Shown here one piece after another: positions 18,969 to 27,731 of a stretch of 64,000 nucleotides of DNA. How positions within the stretch are numbered: position 1 is the first letter of the stretch; the number at the start of each line of letters is the position of its first letter. The DNA comes from Bacteroidia bacterium (GTDB lineage Bacteria; Bacteroidota; Bacteroidia; AKYH767-A; OLB10), in the NCBI GenBank assembly GCA_037045145.1, contig JBAOIA010000011.1:992001-1056000 (forward strand), in the 5' to 3' direction. The notes under the pieces were generated by a model, which saw nothing but the letters and a program-made list of their open reading frames with translations, did not search any database and had not been told where the DNA came from. The position numbers and the translations under genes were made by a program.

Positions 18969-19784
18969 TTAAAAAGCATAACGCAAAGCCAATCCCGGAC
19001 TGTAGCCTAATGGTTCAAAATAACCAGAGGTAAAGTCAGCATAAAATTGTGAAAACTTTAAACCGAAACCAAAGGTGAGCTGAACAGGTTCTGTGCTTAC
19101 ACCTCCACGAACATAAAGTGCTTTAACCGGATGATATTCGAGAGCAATTTTATAAGTTTCTTTTCTGTCAATAGATTTAAAAATTTCTACTGCTGCCAGA
19201 ACTTTTTCAGAAAAAGAATAACTAATACCTGCCTTGATAATTACAGGAATTCGTTCATCATCATAATCGGTAAGTTTTACATGTAGCGGATTAAAAATGT
19301 GGATGCCTGCTTTTAGTTTGTTAAACTCAGCCAGCACACCACCCTCAATTGTAAATGACGATTTGTTTCCATAGCCTTCATCAATGTGTGTGTTCAGATA
19401 ATCTGCCTGAATTCCGGCACTGAATACAGGACTAAGTCTTTTAGCATAAGCCAACCCAATTTTATTCTGATTAAAAAGTTTGTATCCATAACGGTTGACA
19501 CTCAGCGCAAATACGCCTTTGTTTTCTGACAGAGGCAAGGCAAAAGCAGCAGAAAGTGTGTTGAGTTCTTTCATTCCAAAACGATTCTGAATAGCTAAAC
19601 CAGTTTCAGGTTTTTCGAGCAGGGACAGGCAAGCCTGATTGTTGAACGCAGCAAAAACATCACTGATGGTAACAGCAGCATCGCTCATGGATGATGCCTT
19701 TGCACCTCCGGATGTAAGGTAGGATTGGGCAGGAGTGGTGTAGTAAAAAAATGTCAGTATTAGGAATGATAAAATTGACCTCAT
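18969..19784 (-). CDS. PorV/PorQ-like outer-membrane beta-barrel protein
   Basis: A 271-residue protein with a signal peptide ending near PAQS (residue 20). The N-terminal motif GG-ASSMSDAAVTISD-FAAFNNQACL resembles the start of FadL/PorV-type barrels, where an early conserved segment precedes the strands. Strands alternate through to the terminal aromatic residue (RYAF). PorV and PorQ serve T9SS cargo release, but this could be another small barrel of the same fold. It leads a three-gene operon with the HhH barrel protein and a small membrane protein. Confidence 0.65.
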   Translation of the reverse strand: MRSILSFLILTFFYYTTPAQSYLTSGGAKASSMSDAAVTISDVFAAFNNQACLSLLEKPETGLAIQNRFGMKELNTLSAAFALPLSENKGVFALSVNRYGYKLFNQNKIGLAYAKRLSPVFSAGIQADYLNTHIDEGYGNKSSFTIEGGVLAEFNKLKAGIHIFNPLHVKLTDYDDERIPVIIKAGISYSFSEKVLAAVEIFKSIDRKETYKIALEYHPVKALYVRGGVSTEPVQLTFGFGLKFSQFYADFTSGYFEPLGYSPGLALRYAF

Positions 19785-19909
19785 AAGCTTGAATTGACGA
19801 ACTCAAACATAAGGCAAATAATGTAATTGTGCAACAAATTGTTTTTTATTCTGAAGAATCAATTTAATGATTCATTTTAAATATTTTAGATTTATAGTAT
19901 GGAATAATA

Positions 19910-19939
19910 TTTGTTTCTGAGGTTTAAATTGTACTTTTG
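19910..19939 (+). promoter_or_regulatory. Complete Bacteroidetes promoter (TTTG - 18 - TACTTTTG)
   Basis: The -33 box TTTG is at 19910-19913 and the -7 box TACTTTTG at 19932-19939, with an 18-base spacer, the expected arrangement for the Bacteroidetes primary sigma factor. The start codon lies 20 bases downstream. Confidence 0.7.
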
Positions 19940-19958
19940 AAAATAGAATTTGTAAACT

Positions 19959-20771
19959 ATGAAAAAGGTTGTTTTGAACTTGATTTGTGCAATGCTTTTT
20001 TGCAACTTGAAGTCATTTTCACAGAATTGTGAACTGATATGTAATGGTGATTTTGAAAGCCCTTCGGTTATTTCGTCTCCTCATCTTGTAAGTAATTCTG
20101 CAATGAGTTGTTGGCAAACAACAGCGACAGATAGCATTTTGGAATTATGGTATTCAGGTTTTCAAGGTGTTGTGTCTTACAGCGGTAATCAGTTTTTGGA
20201 AATCAATGCTAATGAAATGGCTAGTGTTTATCAGGAGGTGTATTTTTCAGCAGGAGATTTTTTAACCATTAGTTTTGCACACAGAGCAAGAGTTGGTGTT
20301 GATACTATGAGCGTTTCTTTAGGAACTCAAAATAATCTTCCTGTAGTTTTAGGATATTTTGCCGATAGTACTTCCTCATGGGGGTATTATGTAATCAACT
20401 ACACAGTGCCAGCATCAGGTTATTATAGGGTTAGTTTTAACTCGGTTTATTCAGGAGGAAATTTGGCAAGTTTGGGGAATTTTATTGATGATGTATCAGT
20501 TTGTGCCTCGGCTGTTGGGTTTAAAGAAGTTAATCAAGCCGGATTGTTATTTGTAAAACAAAATCATATAAAAGGAAGTGTAACTATCCATGTTAAAGCT
20601 AATCAAAATGGTTTTTTAATGCTTTATGATGCTTTGGGAAAGCAAGTGTATTCAATTCCCATAGACGAATCTAATATGATAATAGAGACAAATCCTTTAC
20701 ACTATGGAGTTTACATTGCTCAATTTGTTTCAAACAAGAATGTAATAACCAAGAAGTTTCTGGTTGATTAA
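19959..20771 (+). CDS. Secreted protein with T9SS type A sorting domain
   Basis: A 270-residue protein with signal peptide (about 1-22) and a middle beta-sandwich domain (about 25-185) whose opening C-NG-FE-P and later F-D-V-C resemble extracellular DUF642-like or carbohydrate-binding folds. The last 75 residues look like a T9SS type A sorting domain (GFLMLYDALGKQVYS, then HYGVYIAQF, ending KKFLVD), although the usual YPNP start is degraded. Predicted to be exported and attached to or released from the surface; ligand unknown. It is transcribed from its own strong-looking promoter, and its stop overlaps that of the convergent methyltransferase gene. Confidence 0.75.
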   Translation: MKKVVLNLICAMLFCNLKSFSQNCELICNGDFESPSVISSPHLVSNSAMSCWQTTATDSILELWYSGFQGVVSYSGNQFLEINANEMASVYQEVYFSAGDFLTISFAHRARVGVDTMSVSLGTQNNLPVVLGYFADSTSSWGYYVINYTVPASGYYRVSFNSVYSGGNLASLGNFIDDVSVCASAVGFKEVNQAGLLFVKQNHIKGSVTIHVKANQNGFLMLYDALGKQVYSIPIDESNMIIETNPLHYGVYIAQFVSNKNVITKKFLVD

Positions 20772-21502
20772 ACAGGTTTTTCTGCAACAATAATTACTGA
20801 GCCTGCAATTTCTTTTAACAGAGGTGTTTTCTCTACAATTTTTCCAATAGTATCAACAGTAGAAATCAGGAAGCCGGGCACAACAGGATGTAAAAAGTCA
20901 TACGGAAAAATATTTATTTGGTTAAATCCTATGTGTGCAAGCAGTTTACTAAATTCCCAACGGTTGATAGCAGTTTCATCTGGAGAATCGCCAAGCCATT
21001 TTTTAATAAATGGAATATTCTTTTGAACAAAAATCTGAGGATTAATCATGTTAGGTTCAGCAAAAACCATACGCCCCCCTGGTTTTAAAACTCTGAGAAT
21101 TTCATTAAGCGAGCGTTCGAATTCTAAATGATGTAAAACGGAACTTCCAAAAACAACATCAAATGTATTAGCATCAAATTGAAGTTTCATGGCATCTGCC
21201 AAAACAAACTCCACTTCGGGATATTTCTCTTTTGCAACGTTTAGTAATTCGGGCGAAAGGTCAGTTGCAATGACTTTTGCTCCTGTCCGTTGATAAAACT
21301 TACCAGAGAAAAGTCCTGTTCCACAACCAATTTCTAATACAGTGCTGCTTTTATCTGCATGTGCATATTTAGCTATTAAATCTGCGCGTTTGTCAGCTCT
21401 TACTTTTCCGGCTGGGCTGTCCCAATTCCATATTGCTTCTGCGCCACCTTCCAGAAGCTTTTTGCCATGCTCTAATTCGTTTGAAATTCTATCGCTCATC
21501 AA
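20768..21502 (-). CDS. Class I SAM-dependent methyltransferase
   Basis: A 244-residue soluble methyltransferase of the Methyltransf_11/UbiE type: motif I LEIGCGTGLFSG (about residues 56-67), the acidic loop VIATDLSPELL, ADAMKLQF and the post-II segment FDVVFGSSVLHHLE. Substrate unknown. Its start overlaps the end of the upstream membrane glycosyltransferase gene by four bases (ATGA), which suggests linked function in glycan or lipid-linked sugar modification. It is the last gene of the hpt-adk-fsa run. Confidence 0.8.
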   Translation of the reverse strand: MMSDRISNELEHGKKLLEGGAEAIWNWDSPAGKVRADKRADLIAKYAHADKSSTVLEIGCGTGLFSGKFYQRTGAKVIATDLSPELLNVAKEKYPEVEFVLADAMKLQFDANTFDVVFGSSVLHHLEFERSLNEILRVLKPGGRMVFAEPNMINPQIFVQKNIPFIKKWLGDSPDETAINRWEFSKLLAHIGFNQINIFPYDFLHPVVPGFLISTVDTIGKIVEKTPLLKEIAGSVIIVAEKPV

Positions 21503-23166
21503 TATTTTATTTCATAAAGGTAAGAAGGCTCACTTGTTCCAACTTGCTTCACTAATTTTAATTTATCAGGATATTTCTGACCTACAGGCCCCATCATTCT
21601 ATGTAATGTGTTGATGACATAGCCATCATTCTTTTTCGGATTACGCCTTAAACTTGCAATCAACACATGTGTTACTTTATTCTCTTTTAACAATGCAAGT
21701 ACAGAATCAGGGTCAGTGCTTGGTACAGTATAAATAGGGTAAAAAGATTTGCCGTTTGAATAAATAAATGACATTGGTGCTTTTCGTGAAACTACATAGG
21801 CCGTTTCGGGAAGACTGTCACCACAATAACGACTTAGTTTTAAAAAGTTTGTCCAATCTTCAGTATAACCGTAATATATATCACCACCCATATTCTTTTT
21901 TAAAATAGGTAAATTGGCTAAAGACTTATCAATTGTTTTTATCAGGCTGCTCATTATTATAATGATACTGACAATAAGAAAAACAAAGCTGCGCAGTGCA
22001 GGAGTGTTTTGAAAAGTATAGTAAAGTCCATAAAAAGTAATCATCAGTATAAATGGAACATAAACTAAGACCATACGCGGTTGATCCCATGAAGTTTGTA
22101 GAACAAAAAAAGTTAACCCTGCCATCAACATTACATACAAAAAGGTAAATTGCATGATTCTGTTTTTATTCTTGAAGATAAAATACAAACCAATTCCAAC
22201 AAAAACAAATGTAATCAATACTAGACCTGCATTAGTTTTTGTATTGTCCGATGAAACAAATCCTAAAATCTGATAAAGTCTTTTGCCAATATAAATACTT
22301 GTATTCGAAAAAAGTCTGTCAACAAATCCCCCAAAATCATCTACTCCTTTTGATGCATTGTAAGGGTCTTTCTGAATTAGAATCTGATACTGATTACTGA
22401 ACTGATTTTGTGAACCCCAGATAAAAGATTTTATTGTTTCGAATATTCCACGCACTACTACAAAAGAACCAAATGCATAAGCTAATTTTTTAAAATCGCG
22501 ATTAAGAATAAAATATAGGGCTACTGCAGCAATTGCACCTACAGTGATATTTTTTGTTAAGGACAACAAGGTGAGAATTATCCCAAATATTAAATATTTA
22601 GCTAAAGGAATATTATCTTCTTTAGAGGCAATTAGAATGGGTCGTAGTGCGATAAATAACAAAGCTTGTAAAAAACAAAAGAATGCTTCTGAATAGGTTT
22701 GGCTTGCAAAGTATAAAAAGTAGCTGTTTATTCCGGTGAAAATTAATACAGCAAATAAGACAGAGTAAGGTATTAGTTTGCGAAATGCATAATATATTGC
22801 AGTTAAATTCAACAGACTAAATAAAATAGAAAGTGATTTAAGAATTGGCAGATTAATACCAAACAGACTAACCGGTAAGCTTAAAAATATCGGATAGAGT
22901 GGTGCTTTGGTACTGTAGTAACTTTTGAAGTCTTTGGTAAGTTTAAATGCACCTTCTATATAGTCAGAATCGTCATTGCCTTCACTCATCTTAATATCAA
23001 AGAGTAAAACTGAAAAAACCAATGATATAAGCAGTATTGAAAAAAATATTAAAGTCTCATTTTTTACAAAAAAATTCTCAGGTTTTATTAAGGTTGTTTC
23101 ACCTGATGGTTTATTAAAAGTTTTGTTGTTGTTTTTTTTAGCAACAACTTCTTTGTTTTTTTTCAT
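21499..23166 (-). CDS. Membrane glycosyltransferase of the GT-C (GT39/ArnT-like) type
   Basis: A 555-residue integral membrane protein: a basic cytosolic tail of about 33 residues, then about eleven hydrophobic segments, with the first loop after TM1 holding acidic residues (EGNDDSDYIEGA). That is the position of the catalytic Asp/Glu in polyprenyl-phosphate-sugar dependent GT-C enzymes. The C-terminal 130 residues form a soluble periplasmic domain. It likely transfers a sugar to an envelope acceptor; donor and acceptor are unknown. It lies 18 bases after fsa and overlaps the methyltransferase gene. Confidence 0.7.
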   Translation of the reverse strand: MKKNKEVVAKKNNNKTFNKPSGETTLIKPENFFVKNETLIFFSILLISLVFSVLLFDIKMSEGNDDSDYIEGAFKLTKDFKSYYSTKAPLYPIFLSLPVSLFGINLPILKSLSILFSLLNLTAIYYAFRKLIPYSVLFAVLIFTGINSYFLYFASQTYSEAFFCFLQALLFIALRPILIASKEDNIPLAKYLIFGIILTLLSLTKNITVGAIAAVALYFILNRDFKKLAYAFGSFVVVRGIFETIKSFIWGSQNQFSNQYQILIQKDPYNASKGVDDFGGFVDRLFSNTSIYIGKRLYQILGFVSSDNTKTNAGLVLITFVFVGIGLYFIFKNKNRIMQFTFLYVMLMAGLTFFVLQTSWDQPRMVLVYVPFILMITFYGLYYTFQNTPALRSFVFLIVSIIIIMSSLIKTIDKSLANLPILKKNMGGDIYYGYTEDWTNFLKLSRYCGDSLPETAYVVSRKAPMSFIYSNGKSFYPIYTVPSTDPDSVLALLKENKVTHVLIASLRRNPKKNDGYVINTLHRMMGPVGQKYPDKLKLVKQVGTSEPSYLYEIKY

Positions 23167-23184
23167 TTCATTGCATTGAAAATT

Positions 23185-23838
23185 TTACACAAACTTCTTA
23201 GCATCGGCCAGAAATTTTTCAAGCCCGATGTCTGTCAAAGGATGTTTTAATAAATCGGTAATGGCTGTCAACGGACAAGTAGCTACATCAGCACCCAACT
23301 TAGCACAGTTTATAATGTGCATGGCATGGCGGATGCTGGCCGCAAGAATTTGTGTGTGAAAACCATAGTTGTCATAAATCTGCCGGATTTCACTAATTAG
23401 TTGCAAGCCATCGGTACTCACATCATCCAGGCGGCCAATAAATGGCGAAACATAGGTGGCGCCTGCTTTGGCAGCAAGCAATGCCTGTCCTGCAGAAAAA
23501 ACTAAAGTACAATTGGTCTTTATTCCTTTTGAAGTAAAATAGTGAATGGCTTTTATCCCATCTTTTATCATAGGCACTTTAACAACTATCTGCTCATGCA
23601 ATTTGGCTAATTCTTCACCTTCTGCAACAATGCCGTCATAATTAGTGGCAATAACTTCAGCGCTGATGTCGCCTTTTACTATGTTACAGATGTCAACGTA
23701 ATGTTTCATTACAGCTGCTTTTCCTTTTATTCCTTCTTTAGCCATCAATGATGGATTTGTTGTTACACCATCGAGTACGCCTAAATCATTTGCTTCTTTT
23801 ATCTGTGCCAGATTGGCTGTGTCTATAAAAAATTTCAT
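23185..23838 (-). CDS. fsa: Fructose-6-phosphate aldolase / small transaldolase
   Basis: A 217-residue TIM-barrel class I aldolase of the TalC/FSA family. Visible hallmarks: FFIDTANL at the start (Asp6), GVTTNPSL (24-31), the Schiff-base Lys in VVKVPM (about residue 87), and T-NCTL-FSA. Enzymes of this length are annotated as fructose-6-phosphate aldolase or transaldolase; sequence alone does not tell which. It works in the non-oxidative pentose phosphate pathway or related sugar-phosphate metabolism. It sits in a compact same-strand run after hpt and adk. Confidence 0.92.
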   Translation of the reverse strand: MKFFIDTANLAQIKEANDLGVLDGVTTNPSLMAKEGIKGKAAVMKHYVDICNIVKGDISAEVIATNYDGIVAEGEELAKLHEQIVVKVPMIKDGIKAIHYFTSKGIKTNCTLVFSAGQALLAAKAGATYVSPFIGRLDDVSTDGLQLISEIRQIYDNYGFHTQILAASIRHAMHIINCAKLGADVATCPLTAITDLLKHPLTDIGLEKFLADAKKFV

Positions 23839-23862
23839 CTTTTTATTTGTTTGATATTCGAG

Positions 23863-24432
23863 TTATTTATCTATTGCTTTACACAAAAGATTAAAAATTT
23901 CATCAATACTTCCAATGCCATTAATACCGTAATATTTATTCTGCTTACGATAATAGTCTGCAACCGGAGCTGTTTTATTGTTGTATTCGTTAATACGCTT
24001 TTTAATAATTTCAGGATTTTGGTCATCCGGACGACCGGAATCTTTTCCACGTAACAATAAGCGCTTCGATAATTCAGTTTCTGTTACTTCTAATGCAAGC
24101 ATCATTGAAATTGAAGTGTCTTTTTGCTCTAATAAATTATCGAGTGCCGATGCTTGCGCAGAAGTTCGTGGAAAACCATCGAAAATAAACCCTTTGGCTA
24201 TCGGGTTGGCGTCAAGTTTTGATTCTATCATACCTATAACAACTTCATCAGGCACTAATATACCTTGGTCCATTAGCTTTTTAGCTTCAAGGCCTAATTT
24301 GGTTTGTGCTGCAATTTCATTTCGAAGCAAATCACCGGTTGATAAATGTATGAGGCCATATTGCTGAATAAGTTTTTCTGCCTGTGTTCCTTTGCCTGCA
24401 CCCGGAGGACCAAATAATACAATGTTGAGCAT
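23863..24432 (-). CDS. adk: Adenylate kinase
   Basis: Catalyses ATP + AMP = 2 ADP. A 189-residue protein of the short-lid type: P-loop GPPGAGKGT (residues 7-15), HLSTGDLLR (28-36), the AMP-binding region FDGFPRT (about 84-90) and the LID arginine segment GRPDD. The zinc-finger insertion of the long form is absent. It lies between hpt and fsa on the same strand with gaps of 45 and 24 bases. Confidence 0.96.
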   Translation of the reverse strand: MLNIVLFGPPGAGKGTQAEKLIQQYGLIHLSTGDLLRNEIAAQTKLGLEAKKLMDQGILVPDEVVIGMIESKLDANPIAKGFIFDGFPRTSAQASALDNLLEQKDTSISMMLALEVTETELSKRLLLRGKDSGRPDDQNPEIIKKRINEYNNKTAPVADYYRKQNKYYGINGIGSIDEIFNLLCKAIDK

Positions 24433-24477
24433 GTTAATAATTTAAAGAGGTTTTGGTAATAAATTTCTCATTGTGTT

Positions 24478-25020
24478 TTATTCTTTTAGAACATATATGT
24501 CCTGAAGATTTCGTCCATAGCCATCATAGTCTAAGCCATAACCTACAACAAATGCAGGTGGAATTTCAAACCCTGCATAGTCAACTGCAACTTGCTTCTT
24601 TAATGCCTGTGGTTTAAAAAGTAGTGTTGCCAGTTTAACCGATGCAGGTTGATGTTTGGATATTTCCTGCATCAGATAGGAAACTGTCTCACCGGTATCA
24701 ACAATATCTTCAACAATGATAACGTGTCTGTTGTTTATATTTCCCGAAAGACCAACTACATTTTTCATTTGCCCGGTAGATTCTGTTCCGCTGTAGGATG
24801 AAACACGGATAAAAGAAATTTCGCAGGGCGTCTCAATGTTGCGGAATAAATCTGCCATAAAAAGGAAAGCACCATTAAGCACACCAATAAACACCGGGTT
24901 TTTGTCTTTATATTCAGCATTCAAATCGCGTGCAATTTCCAGAATTCTGGTTTCTATCTGCTTTCGCGGAATCATGATTGTGAATGTTTTATCTAGTATG
25001 GTAACTTCGCTCATTGCCAT
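24478..25020 (-). CDS. hpt: Hypoxanthine phosphoribosyltransferase
   Basis: Purine salvage enzyme joining hypoxanthine (or guanine) to PRPP. The 180 residues show the PRPP-binding loop VIIVEDIVDTGET (about 99-111), GVLNGAFLFMADL earlier, and the C-terminal base-binding Y-G-DYDGYGRNL segment. Start at the ATG at 25020; an internal ATG at 25014 is equally possible. A near-match promoter box (TACTTTAG) lies at 25035-25042. First gene of the hpt-adk-fsa-glycosyltransferase-methyltransferase run; divergent from purK. Confidence 0.95.
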   Translation of the reverse strand: MAMSEVTILDKTFTIMIPRKQIETRILEIARDLNAEYKDKNPVFIGVLNGAFLFMADLFRNIETPCEISFIRVSSYSGTESTGQMKNVVGLSGNINNRHVIIVEDIVDTGETVSYLMQEISKHQPASVKLATLLFKPQALKKQVAVDYAGFEIPPAFVVGYGLDYDGYGRNLQDIYVLKE

Positions 25021-25140
25021 TTTTTTGAGTGCCGCTAAAGTAAAAATAAATTCCCTATGGCAGATGGAGTTTCTATTCTTAACTTAATTTGTTTTCATTG
25101 CTATAGGTTCTTTATTTTTGTTAAATAAATAGCGTTAATT

Positions 25141-26271
25141 ATGAATACGTTCAATCCCAATATTGTTATCGGTGTTTTAGGTGGTGGGCAACTTGGCAGA
25201 ATGTTGTTGCAAAAAGCTGCCGATTACAATCTTTCTATTCATGTGCTTGACCCTGACGAGTCTGCACCTTGCCGCTATATGTGCAAAACATTTGAACATG
25301 GCGACTTTGGCGATTATCAGGCTGTCATGGCTTTTGGTAATGATTGTGATATTATTACCATTGAAATAGAACATGTAAACATTGAAGCTTTGTACGAACT
25401 GGAAAAACTGGGAAAAAAAGTATATCCTCAACCTCAAATCCTTGAAATGGTTCAGGATAAAGGCCTTCAGAAAGAGTTTTATCAGAAAAATAATTTACCT
25501 ACAGCGCCATTTTATTTAGTAGAAAAACCTGAACAGATAAAGCATGAGTTTCCATTTGTTCAAAAACTTCGCAAGGGTGGTTATGATGGAAAAGGTGTGC
25601 TGGTTGTTAATGATGCAGCGGACATGAGTCGGATATTCGAGGCACCAAGTGTAATAGAAGATAAAGTAGCTATTGCCGCAGAAATAGCAGTAATTACAGC
25701 AAGAAATAATTCAGGAGAAATAAAATCATATCCTGTTGTAGAAATGCAGTTTAATACAGAAGCTAATTTAGTTGAATTACTTTTTTCTCCTGCAAAAACT
25801 TCAGCAAGTCTGCAGCAGAAGGCAATTTCAATAGCAGAAAATTTAATCAGTAAGCTGAATATGGTTGGGCTACTTGCTGTAGAGATGTTTGTTACAAAAG
25901 AAGGGCAAGTGCTGATTAATGAAATTGCACCACGACCACACAACAGCGGACATCATACCATTGAAGCCAATCATACTTCGCAATTCGAGCAACTTCTTAG
26001 GGCTATTCTCAATTTACCACTTGGAAACACAGCAACTGTTTTGCCTGCTGCAATGGTTAACCTTTTAGGAGATAAAGATTCTAATGGTAAGGCAATTTAT
26101 TCCGGTGTGCAGGAGGTATTAAACATTGGTGATGTTCACATACATTTATATGGTAAGAAAATCACCAAGCCGTATCGTAAAATGGGGCATGTAACTGTAA
26201 CGGCAGCTACTGTTGACGAGGCAATTTTAAAAGCCCAAAAAGTTCGTTCGCAGTTAAAAGTAATCAGTTAA
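25141..26271 (+). CDS. purK: N5-carboxyaminoimidazole ribonucleotide synthase PurK
   Basis: ATP-grasp enzyme of de novo purine synthesis converting AIR and bicarbonate to N5-CAIR. The 376 residues start with the dinucleotide-like loop GVLGGGQLGRML (residues 11-22), followed by the ATP-grasp core (QKLRKGGYDGKGV near 142-154) and the active-site segment EIAPRPHNSGH (about 261-271), all family hallmarks. No purE is visible in this window. The 3' end overlaps the convergent anti-sigma-like gene by 8 bases. Confidence 0.95.
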   Translation: MNTFNPNIVIGVLGGGQLGRMLLQKAADYNLSIHVLDPDESAPCRYMCKTFEHGDFGDYQAVMAFGNDCDIITIEIEHVNIEALYELEKLGKKVYPQPQILEMVQDKGLQKEFYQKNNLPTAPFYLVEKPEQIKHEFPFVQKLRKGGYDGKGVLVVNDAADMSRIFEAPSVIEDKVAIAAEIAVITARNNSGEIKSYPVVEMQFNTEANLVELLFSPAKTSASLQQKAISIAENLISKLNMVGLLAVEMFVTKEGQVLINEIAPRPHNSGHHTIEANHTSQFEQLLRAILNLPLGNTATVLPAAMVNLLGDKDSNGKAIYSGVQEVLNIGDVHIHLYGKKITKPYRKMGHVTVTAATVDEAILKAQKVRSQLKVIS

Positions 26272-27082
26272 AATAAAGTGTTCGGAAGCCAAGGTCGTTG
26301 CCTGTAATTTTTTTGTACTCTTTCAACAACTGCTTATGAATTGCAGAGTCTGCTTCTTGTCCTTCAATCAACAACATCTCGTTGCTGAGTTTGATTGCAG
26401 AAAGATTGTTTTTTATGAGGCCATTTTCTTTTAATGTCGAAAACATGTAATCAACAAATTTCTTGTTTGCTGCATTCTCTTTATTAATACCCATTGAGCT
26501 TTTTGCTGCCATGGCTTCGGCTACTTCATTTTGATATTTTGACCATTCAGACTTCTCTACCTCTTTACCATTAAGAACAATTCGTTCAACATCATCACTT
26601 ATCGAGATTTTAAATGCTCCGGTTTCATTATTAATATTCACTGTTTGTGTTTCAACAATGTAATTATCATTTGCGCCTACAGCATGTGTCACTTTATTTT
26701 TTATCGGAGTAGGATTGGTGATTTCAGTTTTTGTTGAAGATGTTACTGCTTCAATGTTTTCGTCTTTTGACTGAGGTTGTTCAACGGTAGCAGCAGGTTG
26801 TGTTTCTGTTGCCTGCACGGCAGGTTGTTCTGTTTGCACTGTATTTTCCTGAGAGGGCTCTGCGTTTTGCTGACCTTGATTTTGAATTAAAAAATAAACT
26901 CCTCCTCCTACAACGGCAAGTGTTGCAACAGCAATAACAGGCTTTAGCCATTTCATGTAAATCGAAGTGGTTTCTTTCCCTTCAACTTCTTTGTTAAATT
27001 GTTCTATGCTTTCATCCAGCGAGACTACTGGTTCTGCATTTCTTGCTGCATCGAACAATTTATTCATTTTGTTATTTTCCAT
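26264..27082 (-). CDS. Single-pass membrane protein, probable anti-sigma factor
   Basis: A 272-residue protein with a cytosolic N-terminus of about 45 residues, one transmembrane segment (about 48-66, VIAVATLAVVGGGVYFLI) and a periplasmic region rich in Gln, Glu, Thr and Pro (about 68-125) leading to a C-terminal domain. This is the layout of an anti-sigma factor, and the gene follows an ECF sigma gene on the same strand with 21 bases between. The N-terminal part lacks an obvious zinc-binding HxxxCxxC motif, so the assignment rests on position and topology. Confidence 0.6.
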   Translation of the reverse strand: MENNKMNKLFDAARNAEPVVSLDESIEQFNKEVEGKETTSIYMKWLKPVIAVATLAVVGGGVYFLIQNQGQQNAEPSQENTVQTEQPAVQATETQPAATVEQPQSKDENIEAVTSSTKTEITNPTPIKNKVTHAVGANDNYIVETQTVNINNETGAFKISISDDVERIVLNGKEVEKSEWSKYQNEVAEAMAAKSSMGINKENAANKKFVDYMFSTLKENGLIKNNLSAIKLSNEMLLIEGQEADSAIHKQLLKEYKKITGNDLGFRTLYFN

Positions 27083-27103
27083 GGTAAAAAAAGTAATTTA
27101 CAA

Positions 27104-27622
27104 TTATACAATTTCTTCTTCTAATATTTTTTTAAGTGACTCACGTGCCCGGGCAATCCTGCTTTTCACAGCAGAAAGACTATCTCCCTGAATTTGTTGA
27201 ATTTCTGATAATGATAGCCCGGAGATTTCAAACAACACTATGGCTTCTTTCTGTTTTAACGGCAATTGATCTAAGGCATTATACAATTCATTTAGCTGAA
27301 CTTTACTGTCGGCACCGGTATGATCATCACTCACTTGCTCTGCTTGTTCCGGGTCAAAGGCTGTATAGATTTGCTTTTTTTTATCCTGAAGCTTATAAAC
27401 CAACCTGCTTGAAACGGTAAACAAATAGCTCAATAATGCATCTTTATGGCGAATGGTTTCAAACTTTTCATAAGCTACCAACATTGTCTCTGCAACAATA
27501 TCTTTTACATCCTCCCGGTTATATACCATAGACTGCACAAAGCGAACCAACTTATCATGTAATAGTTGATAGGCATCTGTGAAGGCTTTCTGCTTTCCCG
27601 AAATTTTCTCCTGACCGCTCAT
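27104..27622 (-). CDS. ECF-type RNA polymerase sigma factor
   Basis: A sigma-70 family protein with region 2 (about residues 15-80: LHDKLVRFVQSMVYNREDVKDIV-ET, the core-binding and -10 recognition helices) and region 4 (about 115-165: LPLKQKEAIVLFEISGLSLSEI, the helix-turn-helix). The frame extends to a GTG at 27667 (187 residues), but the ATG at 27622 gives a normal-sized 172-residue protein without a non-homologous leader. It is co-transcribed with the anti-sigma-like membrane protein and divergent from purC. Target promoters are unknown. Confidence 0.85.
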   Translation of the reverse strand: MSGQEKISGKQKAFTDAYQLLHDKLVRFVQSMVYNREDVKDIVAETMLVAYEKFETIRHKDALLSYLFTVSSRLVYKLQDKKKQIYTAFDPEQAEQVSDDHTGADSKVQLNELYNALDQLPLKQKEAIVLFEISGLSLSEIQQIQGDSLSAVKSRIARARESLKKILEEEIV

Positions 27623-27731
27623 CCATTTAGTGTAATGTAAGTGCGTTTTTTCTTCAAAAAGTTGCACACTTGATAAAATAATTTTAATGGTCTAAAAATA
27701 AGAATAATTTTACGGCCACAAAATGTGCTGT

